From the NCBI RefSeq assembly GCF_029633865.1, contig NC_079216.1, positions 67,538,199-67,602,198 on the forward strand: a DNA stretch of 64,000 nt. Reading direction: 5' to 3'. Position numbers and translations under genes: made by a program. Source of the DNA: Lampris incognitus. Its lineage: Eukaryota; Chordata; Actinopteri; Lampriformes; Lampridae. A model generated the notes under the pieces. The model was not told where the DNA came from and did not search any database. It saw only the letters and a list, made by a program, of their open reading frames with translations. Below are positions 15,829 through 27,800 of this stretch, piece by piece. Positions within the stretch are counted from its first letter, which is position 1. Every line of letters starts with the position of its first letter.

Positions 15829-15885
<57 letters not shown>

Positions 15886-18800
15886 GTTCTTTCCCCTCAG
15901 AAAAAAAAGACATTTAAATTTATAATTTTTCATTTATAATTCTTTTTATCCTGGAATTAGAAGAAAGGTGAATCAGTTCATCTGGACACAACGTCTATCG
16001 AGAGAAACGTTTCATCATCATCTAATGCCTCTTTTCCACTACATGGTACCGGCTCAACTCGACTTGCTTCTGTCTCGTTTTCCATTACCGTAACAGCACC
16101 CGGTTTTGGTTCCCGCTCCAGTTTTTTTAGAACCTCGACAAAGGTGGTACCAGAAAAGTGGTAGCTTTACCAAAATGCTGGTACTTTCCAGTAATGTGAA
16201 ATGAAAAAAGGGCGAGTTGAGTTGAGCCAGTACCATGTAGTGGAAAAGGGGCTTAAGTGGCGTCTTCAGTCTCAACTGACTGCAGGTGTCCCCACCCTTA
16301 AATGATACTGTGACTGCAGGTGTCCCCACCCTTATAAACAATACAGTGGCATAACGACCCAAACCAATGACCAGTTTCATATGCAAATGGGCATGACCAT
16401 TAACTAGATGTGTGCTATTCACAGAGGATTTGGGAATGTTTGCAATCACAGCATTGTAAGATGGTAACAGACTACTCTTGCCCCCCCCCCCCCCGCCTCA
16501 GTTCAGGGGTGGTAGTTCCCTCTTCACATAGATGGCCTCTTTGATTCCCCATTCAAACCAGCGTTCCTCCCTATTAAGGATGTGCACATCCTCATCCTTG
16601 TAGGAGTGGCCACTGGCCTGTAGATGGATGGGTGTAGACTGCGGAGTCCTGGCCTGACGTGTTAGATCTCCTGTCTTGTGCCATCCTCTTGGCCAGCGTC
16701 TGTTTAGTTTCCCCGCTGTACAAGTCATGGCATTCCTCCTGTATTGTTTATAAGGGTGGGGTACCTGCAGTCACTGTATTGTTTATAAGGGTGGGGTACC
16801 TGCAGTCACTGTATTGTTTATAAGGGTGGGGTACCTGCAGTCACTGTATTGTTTATAAGGGTGGGGGTACCTGCAGTCACTGTATTGTTTATAAGGGTGA
16901 GGGTACCTGCAGTCACTGTATTGTTTATAAGGGTGGGGGTACCTGCAGTCACTGTATTGTTTATAAGGGTGGGGTACCTGCAGTCACTGTATTGTTTATA
17001 AGGGTGGGGTACCTGCAGTCACTGTATTGTTTATAAGGGTGGGGGTACCTGCAGTCACTGTATTGTTTATAAGGGTGGGGGTACCTGCAGTCACTTATTG
17101 TTTATAAGGGTGGGGACACCTGCAGTCAGGTGAGACTGAAGAGGTCACTTAGATGATGATGACACGTATCTGTCAATAAACGTGTCCAGATGAACTGATT
17201 CAACCTTCTGTGATGTTCTTACCTGGATTATTGAACATGCATTGAGACTTTTATCCTGGAATGTTTCAAATTTGGGAACATAGAGCACTCAGAGCATGTT
17301 TGTTGCTATTAGCAACAATCTTGAGTTTCACCATTGACAGTGCAATAAACAAATTGTGGGGTCAAAATGTTTGACCTTTTACTTAGATGCTCAATTAAGG
17401 TGGTTTTATTCATTTCATACAGTAACAGTAAATTATGTATTTGCTTCTCATTCACTGAAAAATTAATATTTCTCTCGTTTTAAGGCTTCAGGTGGACCAA
17501 TTCATGCATTTGCAAACTGTCCAATGACGTAGGAACAATACACAGAAATCATGCATTTAGGGCATATAATCCCTTCATTGAAAATATCATATATAATCAT
17601 AATAATAATATCGTATTTGGTGCTGGGTGGTGCAGTGGTTAGCGCTGTCGCTTCACAGCAAGAAGTCCTGGGTTCGAACCCTGGGGTTGTCCAACCTTGG
17701 GGGTCATTCCAGGTGTCCTCTGTGTGGAGTTTGCATGTTCTCCCCATGTGTGTGGTGGGTTTTCTCTGGGTGCTCCGGTTTCCCACACCATCAAAAAGAC
17801 ATCATGGTAGGGTTAATACTGCTGTCTGTACCCTTGACCGAGGCATGGCAAGACGGACTGGAGTTGATCCCTGGGTGCTGCACGGTGGCTGCTCACTGCT
17901 CCTAGCTACACAGCTAGGATGGGTTAAATGCAGAGTGTAATTTCCCCATGGACATTAGTAACGTATCTCAAAATTTAAAAAAAAAAAAAAAAAAACATCC
18001 ATCCATCCATTATCTGAACCGCTTATCCTGCTCTCAGGGTCGCGGGGATGCTGGAGCCTATTCCAGCAGTCATTGGACGGCAGGTGGGGAGACACCCTGG
18101 ACAGGCCACCAGGCCATCACAGGGCCCACGTACACACACACACATTCATACCTAGGGACAATGTAGTACGGCCGAGTCACCTGACCTACAGGTCTTTGGA
18201 CTGTGGGAGGAAACCGGAGCCCCCGGAGGAAACCCACACAGACACGGGGAGAACATGCAAAACTCCACACAGAGGACGACCCGGGACGACCCCCAAGGTT
18301 GGACTACCCCGGGGCTCGAACCCAGGACCTTCTTACTGTGAGGTGACCGTGCTAACCACTACACCACAAAAAAAAACATCAAAACTATGTTGCAGGCAAA
18401 GACTAGAACTGCCAATTGCTTTGACATGCTGTATGTTGAAAGAGGACGATGTCAGCAAGTCAAGTTGTAACAGCTGTGAGTCATGCAGGTTGTCATGTTA
18501 TTTTCATTTATCGAGAACTAGGCTGTTACATGTCATCCGGTATCAACCAGACTGAGACAACATGTCAGGTGCGGCCAGAATATTTTTATTTGTTTGTCTG
18601 TTCCAAGACGAGACCTATTAGCATGTTGACTCAAGGAATAAGCCTCAACATTCAAAACCTGTAAAATCTTGTGGGATACGCCGTGTTCAATGAAGCTATT
18701 TGAAGACACCTACTTACGTTTAAGAATAAAATGGGTTTTTGTGACAGTTGCCACATAATAAGAATGACTGTCTTGTCGTGTTGTTGGCAGCTGGGGGTGA

Positions 18801-21800
18801 TGGTGTCAAACAATCACAAATCACTTTTTTGTATCAGCGGATTCTTTCTCGGTTGACGTCCTCTTCAAACACGTCTTTTGACTTGATGCAAATTCGAGCA
18901 AGAAGTTTGTGAACGTTCTATTCTCTGTGTAGACAGAAAAAACAGCCTAATGCTGAGCAGGAAGTGAGTGTGTGTGAGCTGACACAGGAGAGAGGTGGTC
19001 TGTACTGTGGTGTAAAAGCCAAAAGAAGTTAAAATGCATATGTGGCAGCACGGTGGCCCAGTGGTCAGCACTGTTGCCCCACAGCAAGAAGGTCCTGGAT
19101 TCAAACCCCAGGCCATCCCAGGTCCTTTCTGTGTGGAGTTTGCATGTTCTCCCCATATCTGTGTGGGTTTCCTCCGGGTGCTCCGGTTCCCTCCCACCAT
19201 CAAAAAAGACATGCATGTTAGGGTTAATACTCCTGTCTGTGCCTCTGACCAAGGTAATGGGAAGAAATAGCTGGAGTTGGTCCCCGGGTGCTGCATGGCG
19301 GCTGCCCACTGCTCCTAGCTATACAGCCGGGATGGGTAAAATGCAGAGATAAATTTAATTTGTATGAATGTACAAAATGACTGATAAAGAGTATTCTGTT
19401 CTGTTATTCTGTTAGTGGAACAGGTCCGTATTGCTGGGTGTGCTCTGCTGGCTGACCTCTGAGCAGTCAGACTTGACTCAGTCAGCCTTAACACATCCAT
19501 GCACAAAGACTCACTTTTTCCACACTGCAGATGACAGCAAAACAGACAAGAGATGAAGGAAGATCACAGCATATGCTTTGTGCTGAGACAACGGCATAAA
19601 AGGTTAAAATATGTGTCAGGTCAGCTGTTGCCATGGCAGCAAAGGTTGATAGAGATCTTTTGGTTAGCTGTCTTAGTGAAAAGTTTCCAAAAACGTTCAG
19701 CCTGCTTTGCAGAAGGTGAGCCTCCAGACGGTGTGGGTCATCATGTGGACTGTGGTGACTTTGTTATCTCTCTCACAGCACCGTTGACGTCACAGAAGCA
19801 AGAGATCAAGTGTCTTGTCAGTCTCACCATTTTGCTGGTGCTAAGTCACAGAGTGTCAGGTGACTGCTACACATGCTGGATACGGCTCATCCACAGCTGA
19901 AATATCCATGTCAGGGTGTCGATGGGCCGCTGTTTCTTAGCAACCAGACTACCTAATGCTGTGTTTATGTACCATTAGTGGTGGTCTTCTAGTGTAGCTG
20001 TGGAGTTTGGTTATAGTCTTCTGGGAATCTTACTCTAACCAACGAACAAGGTATGTCTCCCTTGGTTTTATTTAACTCGGCCTCACTGGGAGGACTTTCA
20101 ATTCGTATAAATACCTTGTGCTATGTTTCTGCCTCTTTCACTGTCTCGTCCCTTAACTAACATGGATGCTAAGTGGACAGCCTGGTCTACTTAACTTGAC
20201 TTTTCACACTAGGTAATTATCATATGATTTATCATTTCTCCTCTTCCTCTATGGCAGAGTCAGTGTATGACCTCCTCCCCAAAGAGCTCCAGCTCCAGTC
20301 CTCGTCCGCCCAGACAGACACACCCACCATGAGCCAGAAGAGTGGGGGAGAGGCAGGACCTCCCCCCTCTGCAGCCCTGGCATCAGGTGAGCAGCCTCTC
20401 CAGCACACTAACCCCATGATCTGAGATCAGCTTCATCTTGCAAAGGCCTGCTCAGCCCAGCATGGGTGGAAACGTTAAATTAGCCTTGCCTCAATGCCTA
20501 GGGGCAACTTAACCCATTTTACAGGGTTAAATTCGCCTTGCATCAATGCCCGGGGGCAACTTAACCCTTTTACAGGGTTAAATTAGCCTTGCATCAATGC
20601 CTAGGGGCAACTTAACCCTTTTATAGGTTATAGGCTTTTGAATTCTGGCGTGATGAGTATTTCTGACTACATGAAACATCAGTGAAAGTCTCGACTGTCT
20701 AGAGCAAGACAGGATGTGGTTCTGTCTATCGAAATCTATCGTATCTGAATTAAATAATGTAGTGTGAGCTAACACAGATCAACATTCTGGCTTGTAGGTC
20801 TTGCCTTTAGTGAACAGCCAGCCTGCACATCTCTTATTGTTGAAATACATAGATCTAGGATCTAAGAAGTGTCTGACAATAGAGTTTGGCAGCATTAGAT
20901 TATTTTTGTCTGGATGAGATGAGTTGCGCTTCAGAGCCCTTCACCACCTCTAAATAAGCACAAGTAGGCCTTAGTATAGCTTCTGTTTAGATGCCCAAGT
21001 TTTGAATGTCTGACAAAGACAATGTGCCCAGAGCAGCTATAAATATAATTACTTTTCTACTTCACTGTCTGTCATCAACTATCTGACATATATACACAAA
21101 ATAGATCTTGTCAAACCATACTAGGTCATCAGATAGGTGCCTGAGGTTAAAAAACAGAACTTTGCAGTTCAACATTTAATTCACTTGCATCTCCAAAAGA
21201 TAACGTCAAATTTAGTGAAGTTTTAGGTTCATTCTCTCTGCAAAACTAAAGGAAGTTGCCCCTAGCCATTGGGAGACTGTCTTTTGAAATAAATTTAGGG
21301 AAAAAAATAAACATTCTGATCTTGGATCATGGTTAAGGGCAGCCAACATCAAGTATGATCACGAAGGAATTTCATGGTGAGAGCAAACTAACTGGTCAAC
21401 AGTCAAGATGTAAAGAGAGCGCTCTTGTTAATGCTACCTTTTCACTATCCTGTGTGACCCTCGCTCTAAGCACTGCTGATCAAAAGCATGACACGTGTAA
21501 TGTCCTCCAGGTCATCGTTAACTGAATACACTTGCTTCAAAGTGTCCATAAGTGATCAGCTTCAAAGTTGCTTCTTCCCTCAGTATTTTAACTCATCCAA
21601 TTTACTGATTGACAGAAGTTGAATCTTGAATGATCAGCTCTCTTGTTGCTCATTGGCTGTCTCGTTTTTATTGCAGGAAGTTCCCTCTGAGGCAGGGAGT
21701 GTCTGCATATAAAATGGTCTGCAGTTCACTGCTCCATAGGTCAGAGGCTTGTTTATTCTGTCTCCATGGCTACGCTCAGTCCCAACCAAATCTTCCAATT

Positions 21801-24800
21801 GGCATGCGCAAACTATTTTTTACTTCTGAATGCACATTGCACCAACTTCTTTAACCTCAGCAAATTTAATTTGGCGCCACATTACCAGCTTGCAAATTTG
21901 GCTGTACAAGAAAGTTTGACCAGATTTTGTTCTTTTTCTTTCTGGCAATGTGTATGTAACAATTTGTAGCTTGCTTTTGTTTTTGGTAAACAAAGCATGC
22001 CAGTTTTGTCACGTTGATTTTAATTAAGAAAGTTTTTGTAGGAATCAAACCAATGTGGGGCCTATAGTACCCTTCTCAACTTTAACTTCAGAATATTTGA
22101 TCAGTGCTCAAGAGCTCTCGCATGCACAGTGAGGGCGTATGACAGGCAGAATTCCATTGAAATTAGAGTTGGGAAGAAGGGAAATCAGGACAAATCTTGC
22201 ACAAATTCAGTTGCTTGAATGGGACTGCTAGCCTGCTCTGTGTTGATCACCTGTATTAAGTCTGTTTATTGTGTATACTACTGTACAGATGCCACCTCAT
22301 CCACTTCCAGCCCCTCCGCCTCCTCCTCCCTGGCCATGGGAGTCCCTTGCTCTGGCCCCGCCACAGCCCCCTCTACCTCTGCCTTGGACCACTTGAAGGC
22401 TCCCCAGCATCTCCACTCCAGTGGAGGGGATGGAGCAGGAGGCTTGGAGATGCACGGTGTGGAGGGTGCTCTGCCTGCCCTTGGCCGAGTTAACAGCGGC
22501 GCAAACCCTGCAACGGGAGACCTAGGGCCAGGGCTGGGAGTGCAGCAGCAGCCTCAGAACACCCCATCAAAGCGGAGGCCTGTGTTGAGCATCTCCCCAC
22601 CCCCCGAGGACCTGTTTGATGACAGCCAGATGTCTTGCCAGGAGGAGCCCACGCCCTCTGGCCCACCAGGCCCAGAATCGGAGCACAGCAGCAGCATGTG
22701 GGCCGACGACTCTGCCTCCAACTTCAGCCTGATCAGCTCCAGTTCCTACAACGACAACACTGAGGTGCCACGAAAGTCCAGAAAACGCACCCCTCGCCAG
22801 CGACCCGGCCCCAAACCTGCTCCTCCAGAAGACAGCATGGATGTGTTTGACGCAGACGGTGCCAAGGCCCCTCACTTTGTCCTGTCCCAGCTTGGCCCAG
22901 ACAAATCTAGCCCTAAGGCTAGGTAAAGTGACCCTTATTTACTCCACATTTTATGAGCCACGTTATACTTTAATCTTTAAATCCCTCCTGCCCTCAGCAA
23001 GGATACATTAATAAAGATTTGATTTTAGTTTCTTATAAGGAACTAGAATTTAAATCCGCCTGCCGCCCAATGACTGCTGAGATAGGCTCCAGCATCCCTG
23101 CAACCCTGAGCAGGATAAACAGCTTGGATAATGGATGGATGAATGAATAAAAGTAAGTTTATTGTGCCATGTGATCTGTGTTACTGTTTAGCTCTTTGGA
23201 GACTGGGACTCTGATAAAGGGTGGGCTGCTGTCTGGTCAGTACCCCCAGAGGAGTGACGGGAAAGAGCTGAAGATCCTGGTCCAGCCAGAGACCCAGCAC
23301 AGAGCCCGCTACTTGACTGAGGGCAGCAGAGGTTCTGTCAAAGATCGCACACAACAAGGCTTCCCCACTGTCAAGGTTTGGGGAAAAAAATACAAAATGC
23401 AGTTTCTCAATAAGTAAAAAATGTTACATCCACATGTCAACTCACTAAATAAACCAATTGTCATCTTTACTAGTGCAGCGTTATAAGAATATTATGATTG
23501 TCAATATAGTAGTAGTAAACAAGTGATGAATTTTGGTTTTGTCCTCAGTTGGAGGGTGTGAACGAGCCAGTGATGCTACAGGTGTTTGTAGCCAACGACA
23601 CAGGAAGAGTAAAGCCTCATGGTTTCTATCAGGCCTGCAGGGTGACAGGGCGCAACACTACGGCCTGCAAAGAGGTGGACATAGAGGGCACCACCGTTAT
23701 AGAGATCCCACTGGAGCCTACAAATGACATGACACTTGCGTAGGGGGTCTTTTTTGTTATTGTTGTTGTTGATTCAACACATAACATGTGTGACAATTTC
23801 GACTTATGAGGAATTGTGGGTACATGGTGATTTATGCCCAGTGTCCGTCTTTACTCTGGTTCCCTAGGGTGGACTGTGTGGGTATCCTGAAGTTGCGTAA
23901 TGCAGATGTTGAGGCCCGTATCGGTGTGGCTGGGTCGAAGAAGAAGAGTACCCGTGCAAGGCTGGCCTTCAGAGTCAACATCCCCCAACCTGATGGATCA
24001 GCCCTCATTCTACAGACCCCCTCATCACCCATCCTCTGCAGTATGTGACCCAACAAAGCGAGACGCTCACATATTTACCCATTCTGAATCTTTCCTCACA
24101 AATAATGTCTGGATGGATTTTTGCTTTGATACACAGCTAACATCCAAGGTGTTATGTGGTTGTAAAGTCATTTTGTGTGATTGAGTGTATGTTGTATGTT
24201 TTCAACCTTTTAGTATGAAAAAGTTGGGAAATAAACCCCAGAATGGTAGAACGAGTCTCAAGACAAAAAAAAAAGAGTGCCTATAAAACCCCAAATAGCG
24301 TAAAGTATTACATTCCAAAAATTGTCAATAGATTTGGAGCAGTTCATGTAATTATCAGAAACCTTGGTACATACATGTGTATTGTTGTTAAGGAACTTCG
24401 ACCACTTTCTATTTCACTTTAAGGGTGTTTTCTCCAAGTCAACCCTCTGTTGACACTGATGTCAGAAATTAGCCTTTATATGCTTCTGCGCAAGAGCAGG
24501 TACTTAAGGGAAGAAAGATGGACAATGAAAATAACATGTCCTATAAAGCCGCTGATATATCTTTTGGATGATCAAGTAGCGGTCGCCTCACAGCAAGAAA
24601 GTCCTGGGTTCGAACCCCGGGGTAGTCCAACCTTGGGGGTCGTCCCGGGTCGTCCTCTGTGTGGAGTTTGCATGTTCTCGCCGTGTCTGCGTGGGTTTCC
24701 TCCCACAGCCCAAAGACGTAGGTCAGGTGAATCACCGTACTAAATTGTGTGTGTGTGTGTGTTTGTGTGTGTAAATACCCTGTGACAGCCTGGCGGCCTG

Positions 24801-27800
24801 TCCAGGGTGTTTCCCCACCTGCTGCCCAGTGACTGCGGGAATAGGCTCCAGTATCCTGTGACCCCGATTGGGATAAGCAGCTTGGATAATGGATGGATGG
24901 ATGGATGGATGATCAAGTAGCATCACAGGATATTTGTTGAATTGTGCCAATAATAATTCCAGAACAGGAATACAGTATGACTGACCTGTTTAAACTGAAT
25001 ATAAATATAACCTGCTGTGCTTAAGGTTTTAAACATCAGTTCCTTTGGGAATTTTTACTCATCCAAATATTTTGGGAATTTACCCTTGAAACGATGGAAA
25101 GGGATTTGCAGGAGGAAATTATTAATCTCCAGAGGTGTTTAAAAAGTGATCAATAGGGGGTACAAAAAGTTTGACTGGTGTCAGTCTGGTGGATTTATTA
25201 TTTTTAATAAAATTTGGTACAGATGTTGTGCCAAATATGTATCCAAATAGTTTGAATAAACAGTAAAGTTCTTGTACTTGTATAGATGGTGAAAGTTTTA
25301 GTTCGCATAATAGTATTTATTTTGAAATTATCCAGTCACGAGTGTGTTTATTTGGGGTTTTACGTAGACTATGGCTTGTACAATCACAATAAAGGACAAG
25401 AACAATCTTCTAATCTTTGGATCGTTCTGTCTTTACCCAGCCCAACCAGCAGGAGTGCCAGAAATACTGAAGAAAAGCCTTCACAGCTGCTCTGTGAGAG
25501 GAGGAGAGGAAGTGTTTATTATAGGGAAGAATTTCCTTAAAGGAACCAAGGTCATTTTCCAAGAAAACATTGCAGGTGCTCCAACCATCCTGATATGTTA
25601 TTGTTTTCCTGTTTTATATCACCTTGTTGCCGTTCGCCATTCTGAACATGAACACTGAATGAATCAGTGACCTACTACTACTACTACTACTACTACTTTC
25701 AGCTGCTGCCATTAGGGGTCGCCACAGCGGATCATCTGTTTCCAGAATCAATGACTTATTATTATTATTATTATTATTGATAATAATATTATCATTATAT
25801 CACCAGATGATAGTTCCTGGCAGGCCGAAGCAAAGATTGATATGGACCTATTCCATCAGGTAATTCCAACTGGTTAATTAGTGTGCACTTAAAATGATAA
25901 AACACCCCAATTATTTGTTATAATTAGTTCAAGATATCAGCAAGACTTTAATTTTGGACTCTTCCTGCTGTGCTTGCTAGAACCATCTGATAGTGACTGT
26001 CCCTCCATTCCACAACCAATCAGTCTCCTCTCCTATTGCCGTGGGAATCTTTGTGATGACCAATGCCGGTAGATCACATGATGCCCAGCCCTTCACTTAC
26101 ACTCCAGATTCAGGTATACCATTATGTGTTTCATATTAAAAAGAATAAAAATAACGGGGTATTTGTAGGGAAATAATGGATTTAATCATAATCCTCATTA
26201 TTTGGCCAGCTCATGATTTAATCTGATTTGAGAAACAAAAATATTTCACTGCTCTTAGTTTTGCGACCAATATCTGAACTTCTGTCAACTACAGTGGCTG
26301 GTCCAAATTTCAGTATTTTCATAGTCCCATTATTCTATTATTGTTAACTGAGGATACTTAAACCATGGTACAGATTAATACACATAAATTTGTTCAATCC
26401 CAGATATGCTGTGGGGAGAAAAAAGAAAATGCATGATATCAGCCTTTTTACAGCTTCATTTACACATTAAATCTACAATATCCAAATGAAAAAAATATAT
26501 AAATTTCTTTGTTTCTGTTCACACCCTTAGCGGCAAACTCACTTGGCCTTACAGTAAAAACAGAAGGAGCTTCCCTGGTCAAGACATGCCTGTTTGAGGG
26601 CCAGATCAAATCTATAGCCTCTGATTCATTAGATTCCTCTGGTCAGCCATCCAAACCCCAAGAGGTTACTCCAATGGAAGTGTCCAGCAATCCACCGCCT
26701 GCAGATGTTTTCAAGGTATGGAGCTGTTGTTTCATAACTGACGAGGTGGAGTCAAATATCAGTTTGAGTTTTGCAGTCAGTACAATATTTCTTGCCCTCT
26801 CTTCTTTCCTCAGCCAACCCCGGACCCTCTGGTCACAGTGCAGCAGACCCTAGAGCTCAGCTCTAGCCCTCACCCAGGTGGAGAGTCTTTTCCCAGTCCT
26901 ATGCCCCTGCAACCTGAGGATGTTGAGCTTCCCCAGGCTCCCCCCATCTTCCCCAGCCTAGAGCCCCTCACCACTATACAGAAGCAGGAAATTGCCCCAA
27001 CAGCATCCTTCCCTGTATCAGGAGACACCACCATCCCTCCTGTACCGCCAGAAGTCCCTCAACAGTTTCTCAGAGAACCTCAAGAGGGCCTCCAAACAGA
27101 GGATTCAAATAATAGCAATGGGATTGTGGTTGTAGCCATGCCCCAGATGGCAGACCCCTCCCAACCCCAGACACAGCAGGCCCAAGTCCCGTTGTTATCC
27201 CAGGAAGGGGTAGCTCAGTTGGAGAGGGCAGTAAGGGAACTGCAGGCCGGAAGCAACACCACATTCCAGCAGGTCTTGGAGGCAGCTGTAGTCCAACAGC
27301 AGCTGAACTCTGTGCTATACAGCCCCACGTCCTCTGCCGAATCCCTGCAACAACATGTTCAGGAAAACATGAATAGCCTGCAACTGGGTACCACAGAGAA
27401 CCCATTAACAACACAACAGCAGCAACAACAGCAACAACAACAAATACATCAACAGTTCCAGCAGCATCAACAGCTGCAGCAGCAACAGCAAATCCTTGGC
27501 AACCTACAACAACAGCAGCACCTTCAGCAGCAACAACAGCAAGTCCTTGGCAACATGCAGATACAACAACAACTTCTGCTCCAGCCTCAAGACCAACATC
27601 TTCAACAACAGCAAATCATGGAGAACATACAACAGCAGCAACTTCAACAACAGCAGTTGCAGCAAAATCAACAGCAGCAAGCCCTCAACAACATGCAGCT
27701 CCAGGATCAACAACAACAAACTCAAATACTTAGTAACTTACAACAACATCAGCTACAGCAGCAACAACAACAACAAAGTCAAGCATTGAGCAACCTACAA

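Larger units (their letters stand above)
15960..17235 (-). mobile_element. Penelope-like inverted-repeat element with GIY-YIG remnant and internal minisatellite
   Basis: Both ends carry the same terminus in opposite orientation: GAATCAGTTCATCTGGACAC at the left, GTGTCCAGATGAACTGATTC at the right. The minus strand at about 16490-16740 encodes [20 protein letters not shown] and [18 protein letters not shown], recognisable as the C-terminal half of a Penelope GIY-YIG nuclease with its Glu in KEAIY. No reverse transcriptase is present. The left arm is interrupted by a Harbinger-type MITE (16026-16253), and the right side has a 35-bp tandem expansion (16741-17115). Confidence 0.7.

Noticed and set aside
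16741-17115. Regular 35-bp repeats resembling a CRISPR array
   Set aside because: Units are directly adjacent with no unique spacers, the host is a vertebrate, and the unit comes from a Penelope arm.
19553-19900. 115-codon open frame in NFAT5 intron 1
   Set aside because: No recognisable domain, no splice context, and low-complexity free but unremarkable composition; most likely chance.
26509-26853. Open frame starting before NFAT5 exon 10
   Set aside because: It reads from intron 9 through exon 10 into intron 10; the real exon is 26531-26715 with GT-AG borders.
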